Assembly: GCA_025449115.1 (NCBI GenBank)
Contig: JAHLKC010000029.1
Span: forward strand, 1 to 64,000
Origin: Chytridium lagenaria
Lineage: Eukaryota > Chytridiomycota > Chytridiomycetes > Chytridiales > Chytridiaceae
Reading direction: 5' to 3'
DNA length: 64,000 nt
Below are positions 46,130-58,300 of this stretch, piece after piece. A program made the position numbers and the translations under genes. Below the pieces are notes generated by a model that did no database searches, was not told where the DNA came from, and saw only the letters and a program-made list of their open reading frames with translations. How positions within the stretch are numbered: position 1 is the first letter of the stretch; every line of letters starts with the position of its first letter.

Positions 46130-49100
46130 TCAACCATTAAACCCAAACAAACTCATCCTCAACCTCCCCCACAAATCACCGTCCTGTTCGCAGTACAAGG
46201 CATATTACACTCTGTCTCTACCGCAGCCACCCGTTTCGCAATACTGATACCACACCGACATTCACCCCTAAACACAAAAAAAGAAGAGATATTAGCACAA
46301 AAAACCTTCTTTCCAAAAACCTCAAAAAAAATAACAATTCCTCCAAAGTCTCGACCAACAATAACAAAAAAAAAGGAAAGCGAAGTCTCCCTTCACAAAG
46401 AAAAAAAAAGGGGGACTAGATACCACCACCACCACCACCCCACAAAGAGCGCAACAAAAAAGAGTACAGAAAACAAAAACAAACAACCACTCACCCATAC
46501 TCCAACCCAGCAAACAAGAACCCCTTCCCAGCCGCCAAACAAACCCCCTGACACCCCTCCACAGTCCGATTAGTCCCAAACAACCCCCATTCACTCCTCC
46601 AAAAAGTCGAACCCCTTCAACGCTGCTCATCGTGCAACCCACGTAGCTCCATTTCGGGGGAACAGGCGCATCAAGACCAGGAGGGACGATAGACGAAATC
46701 GGGGACGGCGTCGGGGTGGGGACCGCGGGCGGCGTCTCAGTGGGCACCGCGGGCGGCGTCTCAGTGGGTACCGGGGATGGCGTCTCAGTAGGCACCGCGG
46801 GCGGCGTCTCGGTGGGTACCGCGGGCGGTATTTCGGAACTGACAATGCTAGAAGTCGCCGTTGCGGTGCTCGCCTTCACAAAAGCATAAAGCGACAATCT
46901 GTTCCCAGATCCACAAATCTTGGTACCATCCAATTCACACTTCATGTTACACTCTGTCTCTGGAGCAGGGATCCTAGCCTCAATGGATTTACCGCACCAA
47001 CATTCACCACTAAAAAGAAAAAGGGGGTAAGCAAAGAATGAACAAAAACACGCTCAACAAAAAAAAACCCCGCATAACTCCAACCCCAATGACGACACAC
47101 AAAATCACAGAATGAACAAACCAGTCCAAAAAAAAAAAAGGGGGGGGGCAACTTACCCATACTCCACTCCAGCAAACTTCCACCCCCTCCAAATCCCCCA
47201 AACAAGCCATCTGACACGTCTCAGGGGTAAACCGTCCATCCACCCTCCCATCTCCAAACATCTTGGCAACCTCCACCCCGCCCACACTCCCTCCATGCAC
47301 AGAACACCCAACATAGATCCACGGCGACTCCGGTGCCTCAGTCGAGGTTGGGATGACCGTCGTCGAGGTGGCGGGATCTAACGACACCACAGGGGTGGTG
47401 ATGACAGGGGGTGGGGTGGTGATGGGATCAGGTGAGACGGTGGTGATGACAGGGGGTGGGGTGGTGATGGGATCAGGGGAGGTGGTGACGATGGGCGTGT
47501 ACCCGTAAACGGCCATACGGTTATTCCCACCACAGAGTTGCGTGGAATCAGCGGTACACGTTGCCTTACACTCGGTCTCGGGTCTAGCAATACGTCCAGA
47601 AACAGTGACGCCGCACCAACATTCACCGCTACCAAACGAAAATACGAAAAAGGTGTTAGTTTAACGACATCCTCCCGAAAACCACAAAAAGACAAAAGGT
47701 GATGGAAAAACAACCACCAAAAAAAAAAAAGGGATGTAAAACCAACACACAATAAAAAAGGTGATGGAAAAACCAACACACAACAAAAAAGGTGCTGGAA
47801 AAACCAACACACAACAAAAAAACATAATGTAAAAACCAACAAAAAAAATGCTGAAAAACCAACCAAAAAAAAAACACAGAAACCCCCGCCCAAAAAAAAA
47901 AAAAAAAAAAAAAAATTGACGCAAAAAAACAACAAAAAAACAACCACAAACAAAAAAAAAAGAAAGAAAGCACTCACCCATACTCCAACCCCGCAAAAGT
48001 ATACTTCTTCCCCACAACCCCCAAACACCCCTCCTGACAACTCCCCGGCAAATACCCCGCCCCAATCCTCGCCCCAAAAAACCGTTCAAGGCTCACCCCC
48101 TCAAACGTCCCCCCATTCACCGTACACCCAAATACGTCCAAGGCGACACAGGCGTCGTCGTAGGCGTGGGAGAAACAGTGGCTGTGATGGTGGGAACGTC
48201 AGGGAGGTTGAGACCGTAGAGGCTTAGACGGTTGGGTCCACCACAGAGGAGGGTGGGGTCGGCGTCACAGGGGATGTTGCAGTCGGTGGGGGTGGCGGGG
48301 ATACGGGCGGCGATGGAGGTGCCGCACCAACATTCACCGCTACAAAAAGAAAAGGGGTGTTAATACGAACAAGCTTTAAAAGGTTTACGCGGAAAAAAAG
48401 CCCCAAAAAAGGAGAATAAAAAAAAAAAAAGGAGCTTGGTGAAGAACGATGGGAAGGAGAAACCAACAAAAACAACAAAAAAAAAAACAGAAGCTCAGTG
48501 AAGAAACGATGGGAAAGAGAAACCCACAAAAATAAAAGAAAGAAAAAAAAGCTTAATGAAAAACGATATAAAGAACGGCGGGCAAGAACCCCAAAAAAAA
48601 AAGGGACATCAACTCACCCATACTCCAACCCCGCAAACCTATACCCCTTCCCCTCCGCCACACAAGCAACCTGACAACTCCTCGGCGTAAACAACCCCGC
48701 CCCAACCTGTCCCCCGCAAACATCTTCCCCACCTCCACCCCCCCACAACCCCCATGAACCGTACACCCCACCTCCCTCCACTCCCCCCCCCCAAAGTCGG
48801 CGTCGCCCCAACACTCGTCCAAGTCCCACTCGGCACCTCCCCAACAACCTCCCGATTCACATACACATTCTGCGCAGCCGCACCCCCACACAACACCCCG
48901 CATCCCCTTTACACGCAAGCACACACCCCGCACTCCCCGCCCCCAAAACAGGAACAGTCCTCCCACACCAACATTCCTGTCCATACTCCAACCCTGCAAC
49001 AGGGTACTTTTCAGCCCAACAATTCCTCATACACATCACAGGCGTCATCACCGTCGTCATCCCTCCATTCCGAGCAACACTCACCTCCCGCTTCCCCCCA

Positions 49101-49895
49101 TGATAAAAACACCCCACATGTTCCCACTTTTCAAAAGGCGTCGGAATGGCAGGGAACCCCACAACCCCACTAAAATAAAGGTGAACAAGCCCCGTGGTAG
49201 AATCAGAGTTGATCGGAAGTTCCGCAGTGGCAGTGTATGGTCTTTCTCCGAGCACCGTGGGCGGTTTAGAAAAGGGGTGCGTGAACGTGATGGGGATCAA
49301 GATGGATTCAGAGGGGGGATCTTTTGGACTCGGCGACGGAATCCGTGGAGCCGAGAATGAGTCCGGATTGGGGGACTTTGACTTTGGTGACGGTGAGGGT
49401 GGAGGCGCCAGCGTTGGTGGCGCGGAGTTGGATGGTTTTCTTGCCTCCTGGGAGGAGGGTGCCGAAAGCAACGTCTATGGAAAAGTAGAGGCGTTAAGGG
49501 ATGGAGGCGTTGGACGTGACAAAATGGTTTTGTGAAGAGTGGAGAAAGGTGTTGCTTACCGGTCTGCGATATCCAGGTGCCGTCATCTTGTTGCACGTCT
49601 ACACGAAGAACAGGTGGTCCCGCCGCAGCTCCCGACAACAGCACACGCTAAAAACAAGAATAAAAAAGGGCACATCAACACACACATTCTCAAAAGAAAT
49701 TTACATTGAAAGAAAGAAAGAAAAAAAAGGAAAGAAAAAAAAGAGGCAAGAACGAAAATAAAAAAGAGAAAAAAGCCGGAAAGAAAGTACCAAAAAAAAA
49801 AGTACCCAAAAAAAAAGGAAGGAAAAAAAGCACCAAAAAGCACCAAAAAGCACCAAAAAGCACCAAAAAGCACCAAAAAGAACCCCAAAAAGGGC

Positions 49896-49956
<61 letters not shown>

Positions 49957-52936
49957 AGAAACACAGAAACTCCACTCACCACATTCCCCCCATTCGTCTG
50001 CACCACAAAATAATCCTCAAACACCCCATCCACCTTCGGTTCAAACACCACACTCACCGTCACACTCTCCACCACACTCCCCACAGCCGGCGGATTCAAC
50101 ACCCTAAACGGCCCCCCCCCCACCGGCAACCCCACTCCAGTCACCACCATCTCCTCCACGCCCTCATTCCTGACCACCAAAATATTCGTCACACTCCCCA
50201 TCCCCGTGACAACCCCATTAAACACCAAAGCAGGCGGCGACACCACCACAAACGGCGTCCTCGTCTTGGCCACAGCCCGCACAGACGCAAACGACAACGA
50301 CCGATCATTGTTCGCCATCTGGAGCGTGAGTTGCGTAATGTACGTGCCGGGAGACAGCGGCGTGATGGTGATGGGGAGGAGAAGGGTGGCGCCTTTCGTG
50401 AGCGTGATGGGAAAGGGGGGAGGGTTGGGACCCAGGGTAAAGTTGGCGTTGGGGAGACGAACAGAGACGATTTGGACGGTATCCACTTGCACCGTGAAAT
50501 TAACAAACCGGGTTTGAGGCACCCCACAAAGATGGTTCCGAAATTGGTTTCAGGGGCTGTGAGAGCAAAAGTGGTGGGTGACCCATAGGCAATGAGGCGA
50601 CCATCCGAGGTAGCCGTGTAGACGCGTCCATTGGCGAAAGCGGGACGAAAGAATTTGTTGTAAGGGTAGATCCCAGTGATGGAGTGAACGTAGATTTGTT
50701 CGAGAATGCCGTCATTGTTTGGGACGGCGCGGTAGGCGCGGAGAGAGGAACCATAGTTGATGTACCAGACGATACCCGAGTCGTCTGCGCCGTCGAGGGA
50801 GGTGACAATGGGGGAGCCAGAGAATTGTGAGGATTCAAAGGTGTTGTTTCCGGCAAGGGTGAAAGCGGGGTTCCCATCTTGATCAATGTTCCACTTGTAA
50901 GCTTTCATGACGCGACCTGCAGGGGTGATGTAGAGGTAGCCACCGTTTCCGGGAAAGACGGCGGGTTGACCATAGACCGTGTTGTCGCATTTGATTTTTT
51001 GGAGATAACGGTCACCCCCTTGATCGCCTTGTTTGAAACCACCGAGGTTGTCCACGTCGAAGATAAAGAGTTCACCGGCCTTTCCGGCTGCGGCGCCAAT
51101 GCGTTTAGCCTTGGGGCAGGTGAAGATGCCCGGTTTATCGTTGGGAAAGATGGCGAGTCCACCAGAGCCGAAATCGTCGTCCGCGCCATTAAGGGCTTGG
51201 TAATTGAATGGCATGAAAAAGTCGGTGGCGGTGAGTTTTCGGGTGGTGGGGTTGATGGTGAGTTCGACAACGGCCATGCCAAGGATGTTGGGGACTTGGG
51301 AACCTGGAGTGGGGTCCTTTGTTGGGGAGGTGTTGCCGTTGCCGGTGATGATGTAGAGTTTACCGTCAATCTCAGAGATGCCGTTGCCGGATTGCCAGAT
51401 GCCTGCACCGGGTTGCTTGGAGGTGGGTTTGGAGGCAGAGGACCAGGCAGCAAGGAGGTTGGATGTGGGAGCGTCGAAACCCATGACCCATCCAGTGTAG
51501 TTGTAGTAGTCACTTTTTTTTAAAATAGTAAAAGGAAAAATAAGGAAACGCAAAAGTGAGCATAGTGAAAAGAAAAGAAGAGAAAAATACAAGAAAAGAA
51601 AAAAGAAAGTATAATAAAATTATAGTGAAAAAGGGAGAGAAAAAAAAGAAAGAATGTTACCAGTGAGATCCAAAGGCCACCCAAACCGTATTCTGGTAAA
51701 AATGAAGACCAGGCCGTTGCAACGCCTTCCCCCCTTCAAAATACTGGTTGGGATCATTATCCGCGATCGTGTTTTCCAGATCCTTGGGGTAATTAGGCCT
51801 CTCCTCCAGGGTGACAACATCGACCGCATGAAGACGGTACCGACCGTTCAAGTAACCAATGGTAGTGCCTTCAGCGTAACTCTTTGAGGTAAAATAGGCG
51901 GTGCCGGTTTCCGGGTCAATGACGGGACTTCCTGTGATACCGACGTTGGAGTTGATGTCACCGCATTGAGGGAAATCACGCTGCATCTGAAAGGGAGGGT
52001 TGATGTTGCGTTGTGCAATGATGGCGCCAGTCACGCCGTTGACAGAGTAGACTATCAAATTAAAAAAAGAAAGAAAAGAGGATGAGTAAAGACCGTGTTG
52101 CAAGTATATTGGGGGCAATCATTAAAAAAAGAATTGATAGATGGATGGATGAATGAGTAAACTCACGGTTATTGTTTTGAGTAGCAACAAGGACGACAGT
52201 GACACCTCCGGCAGTGGTGTAGACCAAAGGTGAGGCATAGATCTTTTTTTAATAAATAGATCATTGTTGTTAATAGATATTACTAAATCATATAGAATTA
52301 TAAAATAAATTATAGAAAAAAACAACTTACAGGACCAGGAGCAATGTCAATAGACGGGGTGACTCTAATTAAATAAATAAAAATACATTAAAGATTAAAC
52401 AAATAAAATAAATAGAAAATTGAGTTGGGAAAGTAATTCAAAGAGTTGATACATAGTAAATAATGATACCAAAAGATATAGAATATGTACATAATAAAAA
52501 AGAATATAAATAATAATAAAAATAATAAAGATAAAGATGACTCACCCTCTGACGGGCAAGGGAGGGAGCCGAGTGAATCCATTCGGAAAGATGGGCCCAA
52601 AGGCAGCACTGTTGACGATAGAAGGGTCTAGATTGGCAGTAGGACTTTATATAAATAGTTTTTTAAAGGAGTGGATGAAATGGATATTTAGTACATGGTT
52701 TGAATGAGATTGAAATGAAATAGAATAAAGACTTACATGTGCCCATGACGAAGAGAGGTGCCAGATGTGGTGAGATAGTCTGTAGGAGCACCAGCAGCAT
52801 GGACTGTAGCAATGGAGTAGGAGGAGAGGAGAAGGAATACTGCAGTGATGATGGCCTTTATGAGGTATGATGATGATGATGATGATGGTGATGACGAGGA
52901 TGATGATGATAGTGATGCGATCATTGTCATAGTCAT
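46130..52936 (-). CDS. secreted PQQ-type beta-propeller/multi-WSC protein, paralogue 2
   Basis: Start ATG 52936, Ser-rich leader and hydrophobic segment AIITAVFLLLSSYSIATVHA, then TDYLTTSGTSLRHGHM as in paralogue 1. Propeller exons (52250-50520) carry VTGAIIAQRNINPPF, LHFYQNTVWVAFGSHW, GIWQSGNGISEIDGKLYI and FIFDVDNLGGF. An Ig/ASH-like domain follows (50520-49980, 49500-49170). Then come five WSC units: 49165-48860, 48840-48230, 48170-47540, 47330-46870 and 46660-46160, separated by Pro/Thr-rich linkers. In units 2-5 an intron falls exactly between AG(L/V)EYG and ECWCG. The last unit stops early at 46159 unless a C5 run at 46166 is read one base longer, giving a natural end at 46130. Likely cell-wall or substrate-binding; catalytic activity of the propeller is unproven. 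Confidence 0.75.
46715..46830 (-). repeat. 24-bp coding minisatellite (PTETPPAV linker)
   Basis: About five units of GGCGTCTCAGTGGGCACCGC-type sequence encode an eight-residue Pro/Thr/Glu repeat between WSC units 4 and 5 of paralogue 2. Confidence 0.8.
47394..47483 (-). repeat. 45-bp coding minisatellite (SPDPITTPPPVITT linker)
   Basis: Two tandem 45-bp units encode a 15-residue Pro/Thr repeat between WSC units 3 and 4. Confidence 0.8.
47695..47860 (-). repeat. intronic minisatellite in WSC unit 3
   Basis: Four to five copies of a unit near 32-40 bp built on GGTGATGG, A-run, CCAACACACAAC (plus strand). An A-rich tail of more than 20 bases at 47897-47915 follows. Lies within the intron that splits the WSC domain. 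Confidence 0.75.
48430..48575 (-). repeat. intronic repeat in WSC unit 2
   Basis: Three imperfect copies of a roughly 65-bp unit containing AGCT(T/C)-TGAAGAA-CGATGGGAA. Lies within the intron of the second WSC domain. Confidence 0.6.
49830..49879 (-). repeat. 10-bp tandem repeat GCACCAAAAA, five copies
   Basis: Perfect array within an intron of paralogue 2, adjoining the long homopolymer at 49897. Confidence 0.9.
49897..49953 (-). repeat. 57-base homopolymer inside an intron
   Basis: Uninterrupted A on the plus strand, hence poly-T in the transcript. The splice donor lies just upstream in the transcript (plus-strand 49977-49980). Length is likely to vary and to be inexact in the assembly. 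Confidence 0.95.
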
Positions 52937-54235
52937 AGTACTAATAGTAATAGTAATAGTAGTAGTAATAGTAAAGAAGGATGAATGAATCTAATCAAAT
53001 CCTATACTATCTTATACTATCCTAATGATACTCCTATGACTATATAGTAATAATACTATATAATCCTATTTATCCCCCTAATGATGATAATATATCTTTT
53101 CACTCTATGAATGAATGTATCCTAGTATGTACTATCTATCTATCTATCTATTAGTATAATTGTATGTAAGAGATGGGATATTATTAATGTGATGTGTATG
53201 TACTAATAATATCAATTGTACTTGCCTCTATCAAAATGTATGATATGTATGTTGTATATATGGTATGTGATATATAAATTTATATAACGTGGTTGGAATA
53301 TATATAAAATTAACCAAAATAAATAAATATCAAAATGAATCGGAATCGCTCTCTCATTCATCAGGATAAGAAACAAGTTAACACTAATATAATAAATAAA
53401 TATAATTAATAATGAATTAATTAATAATTAAAATATAATATGTAAAACAAAAACAAAGCAAATTTGTTGATTATATTTTGTATGACCTTCTCTTTTCATA
53501 TCAGTTAAATAATACATTAACTGCGTCATTGTGATACACAAATCATTTATTCATGAAAATGATGATGACTAATATTTAAATAAAATCATATATTAAATGA
53601 TAAATCATGTCACACATAACATATCAATTATCAATTTATCATGAAACAAAAAACAAAAAAGAAAACTCTCTTGAAACATCCATGTATTCATATCCATTTA
53701 ATAAATAAATATGATTCTTTATCATCCATTTATCCGCCCTTTTTATTATATGCTTTGGCTTTAATAAGTAAGGTGGTGTTTATTTATTAAAAAGCTCTAT
53801 ATACAGACTTTACATTTTTATACACACATGAACTAAATACATTAAAGCTACAAGTAGATCCAGCCTTCCGTCCTCTTGAGCCCATTGAATTATGATCGCG
53901 TAAGTATTCCCCTCTCTCCACATTCTCTAAATCACGTCTGCACATCATAGCATGACGCTCGCATCCATCACCTTCCATTTCATCCTTACACGTCCATCTC
54001 TTCTAAAGCTCTTGAGAACACAAATCACCCCATACATCACATCACACTTCCATAAGTATCCGCTCTACAGTACTGCACATTCGATCAGGAATAATGAATC
54101 ATTGCACGCAAAATGCTGGACGCGAGAGAACGCTACTACAAAAATAATAAATACGCTAATGAGGGTGTACGCGTTCTGCCCCCGTCATTCCCAACCAGGC
54201 CCGCCTCTCCCCAACAACTGCTACAGACTCTTCAT
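52937..54235. other. AT-rich intergenic region
   Basis: Upstream of paralogue 2. Trinucleotide-like AGTAAT and CTAT repeats (52930-53160) and very AT-rich sequence to about 53800. A weak plus-strand frame at 53952 was not supported. Confidence 0.5.
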
Positions 54236-55110
54236 GTGCTTCACACATCGAGTACCCTCACTTTGGTTTTGCGCGCGTGACGCAATAAGACTGAATCTCA
54301 ATATTACCGCCCCACACATTCCCCATAAATCCCTCTACTTAATCCATTTCCATCATCACATCCTCCCATCATCACAACGACACACACCAATCCAAGAAAA
54401 AATACATATTTATTCACATAACAACAACAGCAACAACAGCAACAACAAAATAAACTCTACAGACTCTTCATGTGGTTCACACATTGAGTACCCTCACTTT
54501 GGTTTTCAACACGTGACGCTATGAGACTGAATCTACAATATTACCGCCCCACACATTCCCCATAACTCCCTCTACTTAATCCATTTCCATCATCACATCC
54601 TCCCATCATCACAACGACACACACCAATCCAAGAAAAAACACATATTTATTCACACAGCAACAACAGCAACAGCAAAATAAACTCTACAGACTCTCATCG
54701 ACTACCCTCACTTTGGTTTTCGACGCGTGACGCTATGAGACTGAATCTCAATATTACCGCCCCACACATTCCCCATCAATCCCTCTACTTTCATTTCCAT
54801 CATCACATCCTCCCATCATCACAACGACACACACCAATCCAAGAAAAAACACATATTTATTCACACAGCAACAACAACAACAACAAAATAAGCTCTACAG
54901 ACTCTCATCGACTACCCTCACTTTGGTTTTCAACGCGTGACGCTATGAGACTGAATCTACAATAGTACCGCCCCACACATTCCCCATAACTCCCTCTACT
55001 TTCATTTCCATCATCACATCCTCCCATCATCACAACGACCCACACCAATCCAAAAAAAAAAACAAAAACATATATTTATTCACATAGTAGCAACAGCAAC
55101 AACAAAACAC
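54236..55110. repeat. four-copy satellite, period about 210-236 bp
   Basis: The landmark GTGACGC(T/A)AT(G/A)AGACTGAATCT occurs at 54277, 54513, 54727 and 54937. Each unit also holds CCGCCCCACACATTCCCCAT, CATCACAACGACACACACC and a CAACAGCAACAACA tract. Copies differ by small indels, mostly in the trinucleotide tract. Open frames through the units are by-products of this repetition. Confidence 0.9.
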
Positions 55111-55315
55111 AAAATTCCACAAACCATACAAAAAAAAAACACAATGGATAAGGGGGATTGTTGGGGAGCAGGGGGGCAAACTGACCCCCCATTAAAAAAA
55201 GAAAAAACCGAGCAAAAGAACCTCCAGAATGAAATGGAACGAAAAAAGAAAAAAAGAAATTGGGCTTTTCAATTCCATCAACTGTCCCTGGTCATTCAAC
55301 AAAAAAAACAAGCGT

Positions 55316-58300
55316 TCACAGATACTGGTTATCCGGAAGCACCGTAATGTTTTGGTGAGGCACACCAAGGATATCCACTTTTAAAAAAGAAAAAAGAAGC
55401 AGGTTAGACGACTCACAAAACAAAGTAGTAGCAAAGAAAAAGAAAAAGAAAAGAAAATAAAACACTCACCCAACGTCTCATACACAAACCCTTCAAAAGC
55501 CCTCGGCCCACACACCACAACCCTACTCAACGCCAACTCCTCCTCCATCCTAAACCCCTCCAAAAAGCCCACTCACCCCCGGCCATCCAACCCCCACAAG
55601 CCCCCTCCTCAACACCTCCACATCAACCCTCCCACTCCCAACCTCCCCAACCCCCCTCCCAACATCCCCCCATCCCCCCTCCCCCCATCCCCCCTCGTCA
55701 CCCGACTCCACACCCGAACCTGATCAGGGTACGCCAACAAAGCCCCTCCAAGCATCGACCCCCCAAACGCATCATGCGTCGTCTTGATCGAATGAATAAT
55801 CCCAAGTTGCGCCTGTGGGCCACATCGAGGGTACGTGACAGGGAGTGGGAAAATACCTTCCTGTTGCGTCCGGAGGTTGACACCTTCCGCCCATCCGTCA
55901 AGGAGGTGTGTGCGCGCAATCACCCAGTCGCCTGCGTAGATGCTAATCTCGTCGGGCTCGTGGCTTCGTAACTTTGGTAGGCCTGTGGATCAATGGGATT
56001 AAAAAGGTTAGAAACGTAATAAATCGAAAAAGGAAAGGAACCCCATCCGCGTTCACAAGGGCGCAAAGTAGTCACAGATGTAAAAAGATACTGTGCAAAA
56101 ACTCAAAAAGATTAAAAAAGGATTAAGGAAAAAAGCAACCGCCACAACCCCTCAAAGACATTACAAGCAGAATAAAAAGAGGAGCACGACAAACAAAGCG
56201 AACCAAGAAAAGAAAAGACAGAAGGTAAGAAAAACAGAAAAAACAGAAGGAAAAAACAACCGAAAAAAGGTACAAAAAGCAAAAAAATACGGGTAAAAAA
56301 AAAAAAAAGGTTCAAAAAAGAACAAAACGAGGTATTTAAAAAAAAAGACCAAAAAAAGACCAAAAAAAAAAGCATTTGTCAAAAAAACAACTCACAAAAA
56401 GCGGCACAAAAGTCGGCAAATACATAAACCTCAACATCTGCAACGCCGGCGCAAGTCCACTCCCAGCCGTCACAAACAACACTTTCCTCAAAGCCCACTC
56501 CCCGCTCCTCAAATCAAAAGGCCGTTCAGGGTTCACCGTCGCCCCTCCAAACGGTCCACGCACTTAATCTGTCTATCCCCAGGTTTCTGTCTAACAAGGA
56601 ACGGCGTCAAAGCACCCTGAGGTTCCAACTTGATCATCACCTCAAAAGAACTCGGGTTCCCCGAAATAGGCGTGAAATACCGCGAGACGTATTTGTTGGA
56701 AACGCGAGCTTGGATTTCAACGCATTGACCGGGGAGGAAGACTTTTGGTTCATTGAGCCGCGCATCGTGTGGGTAGAGGGTGCAGAATTTGATTTTATAG
56801 ACAGCGGTTTGAGTTCCCGGCCCAGATTCAAGGGTCGATTCAATGATAGCGTAACGGCGGTATTCGAGGGGTGAGAAGACGGCACCAGACCCTTCGACAA
56901 ACATGGGGACGTTGCCATCACCAACGAGTTCACCAACGAGAAGGGTGGAGAGTTTCTCAATGGCTAGACGGGTGTGCACGTGGGGACGACGGGCTTTGAC
57001 CACGTGGCGCCATTCGTATTCGCTTATAGGGGGGAAGGTGGGGATATGGGAGTAAGTGCCGGAGGGTTGGGAAGCGTAGGACGGGGGTGTAGGAGCGGAT
57101 TCGCCGGGGGCGAGGACAAAGTTGGAGCCGTTGAGACGGACGGGGAGACTGCGACGACGACGTTCGGCTACGGCGGTGGGGACAAAGGCTTCAGCGTCAA
57201 AGCCGGCCTAGTGAAAAATTGAGAAATTGTTTTTTAGTATAAAAGCGTTTTTAGTGGGGATAAAAAATAAAAAAAAAAAGGATCAGGGTGGCCCTTTTGC
57301 GCTTTTCTTTCCCTGATTTATCTTTGGTATTTCCAATAGGTAATAAATGAGTAAATCCAGCTTACCTCGTGAAAGTAGTCATTTGTGATATCGGTACCAG
57401 CGACAGAGTAAAGAATGATTTGACCTCCAGGATGAGACCAGATCCAATCCTGAATATCATAAACATACTTTCCATTCGCAACAACATACAGTCGTCTATT
57501 GTTGAAAAGAACAAAACGAAAAAAAATATAATATAATCAGTACACATAAATACGATAATATGGATAGAGAAAAACGACGTTATGGAGAGGAGGGGGAGAA
57601 AAAAAATGAAAAATGACGCTTACCCATTCTGCAACTCTCTATCAATATCCTCCCACGTAAAAGTCTTGATCGACGGCACTACCCTCCCAGCCTCCATCAA
57701 CGGATTCTTCTCGGGCGCATTCACCCTATACGCCGCCGTCATCAACGCCTTCCCAGGATCCACCCCCTTAGCATTCACCTTCCCACTCCTCCCACTCTTA
57801 CTCGCCACAAGTCCTCGATCCCTCTGATGAACTTTCGCCATCCAATACACCTCCGTCACAAAAAACGCCACCATCCACCCCCCCGTGATGCAGAAATACG
57901 CCAACCACAGAGCAAACCCCCGACCCGTGTAATTGGGGAGACAGTCGGGCCATGGGTAGAGAGTGTTGATGCCGAGAGCGACTTGGGAGATGGAGAGGAT
58001 GACGAGAAGACGACCAAACCAGTCGTGGAGACCGCGGTAGAGAGGGGAGAATTTGGAGAGACGTTCAAATTGGAGGCCGAGGCGGTTGAGGACGCCAAAG
58101 ATGACTTGGAGACCCATGCCACCGAGAAGGGTAAAGCCGATGATGGGGTGTGGGCGTTGACTTAAGTTGAGCTATGAGATGGTTCAGAAAAAAATGAGCG
58201 AGAATTTATAGAATGCTGAGTTCATGTAGATGGAGTAGAAGGATAATCTTACATAAATGGATGGACCAAGGTTACCAGGTCCCAAGGACTGACAAATATA

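Noticed and set aside
49583..49975. Phe-rich open frame on the minus strand
   Set aside because: Created by translating an intronic poly-T and T-rich tract.
54236..55110. Possible CRISPR-like or coding array
   Set aside because: Units are longer than 200 bp with no repeat-spacer alternation, and the open frames are repeat by-products. A eukaryotic satellite is the simpler reading.
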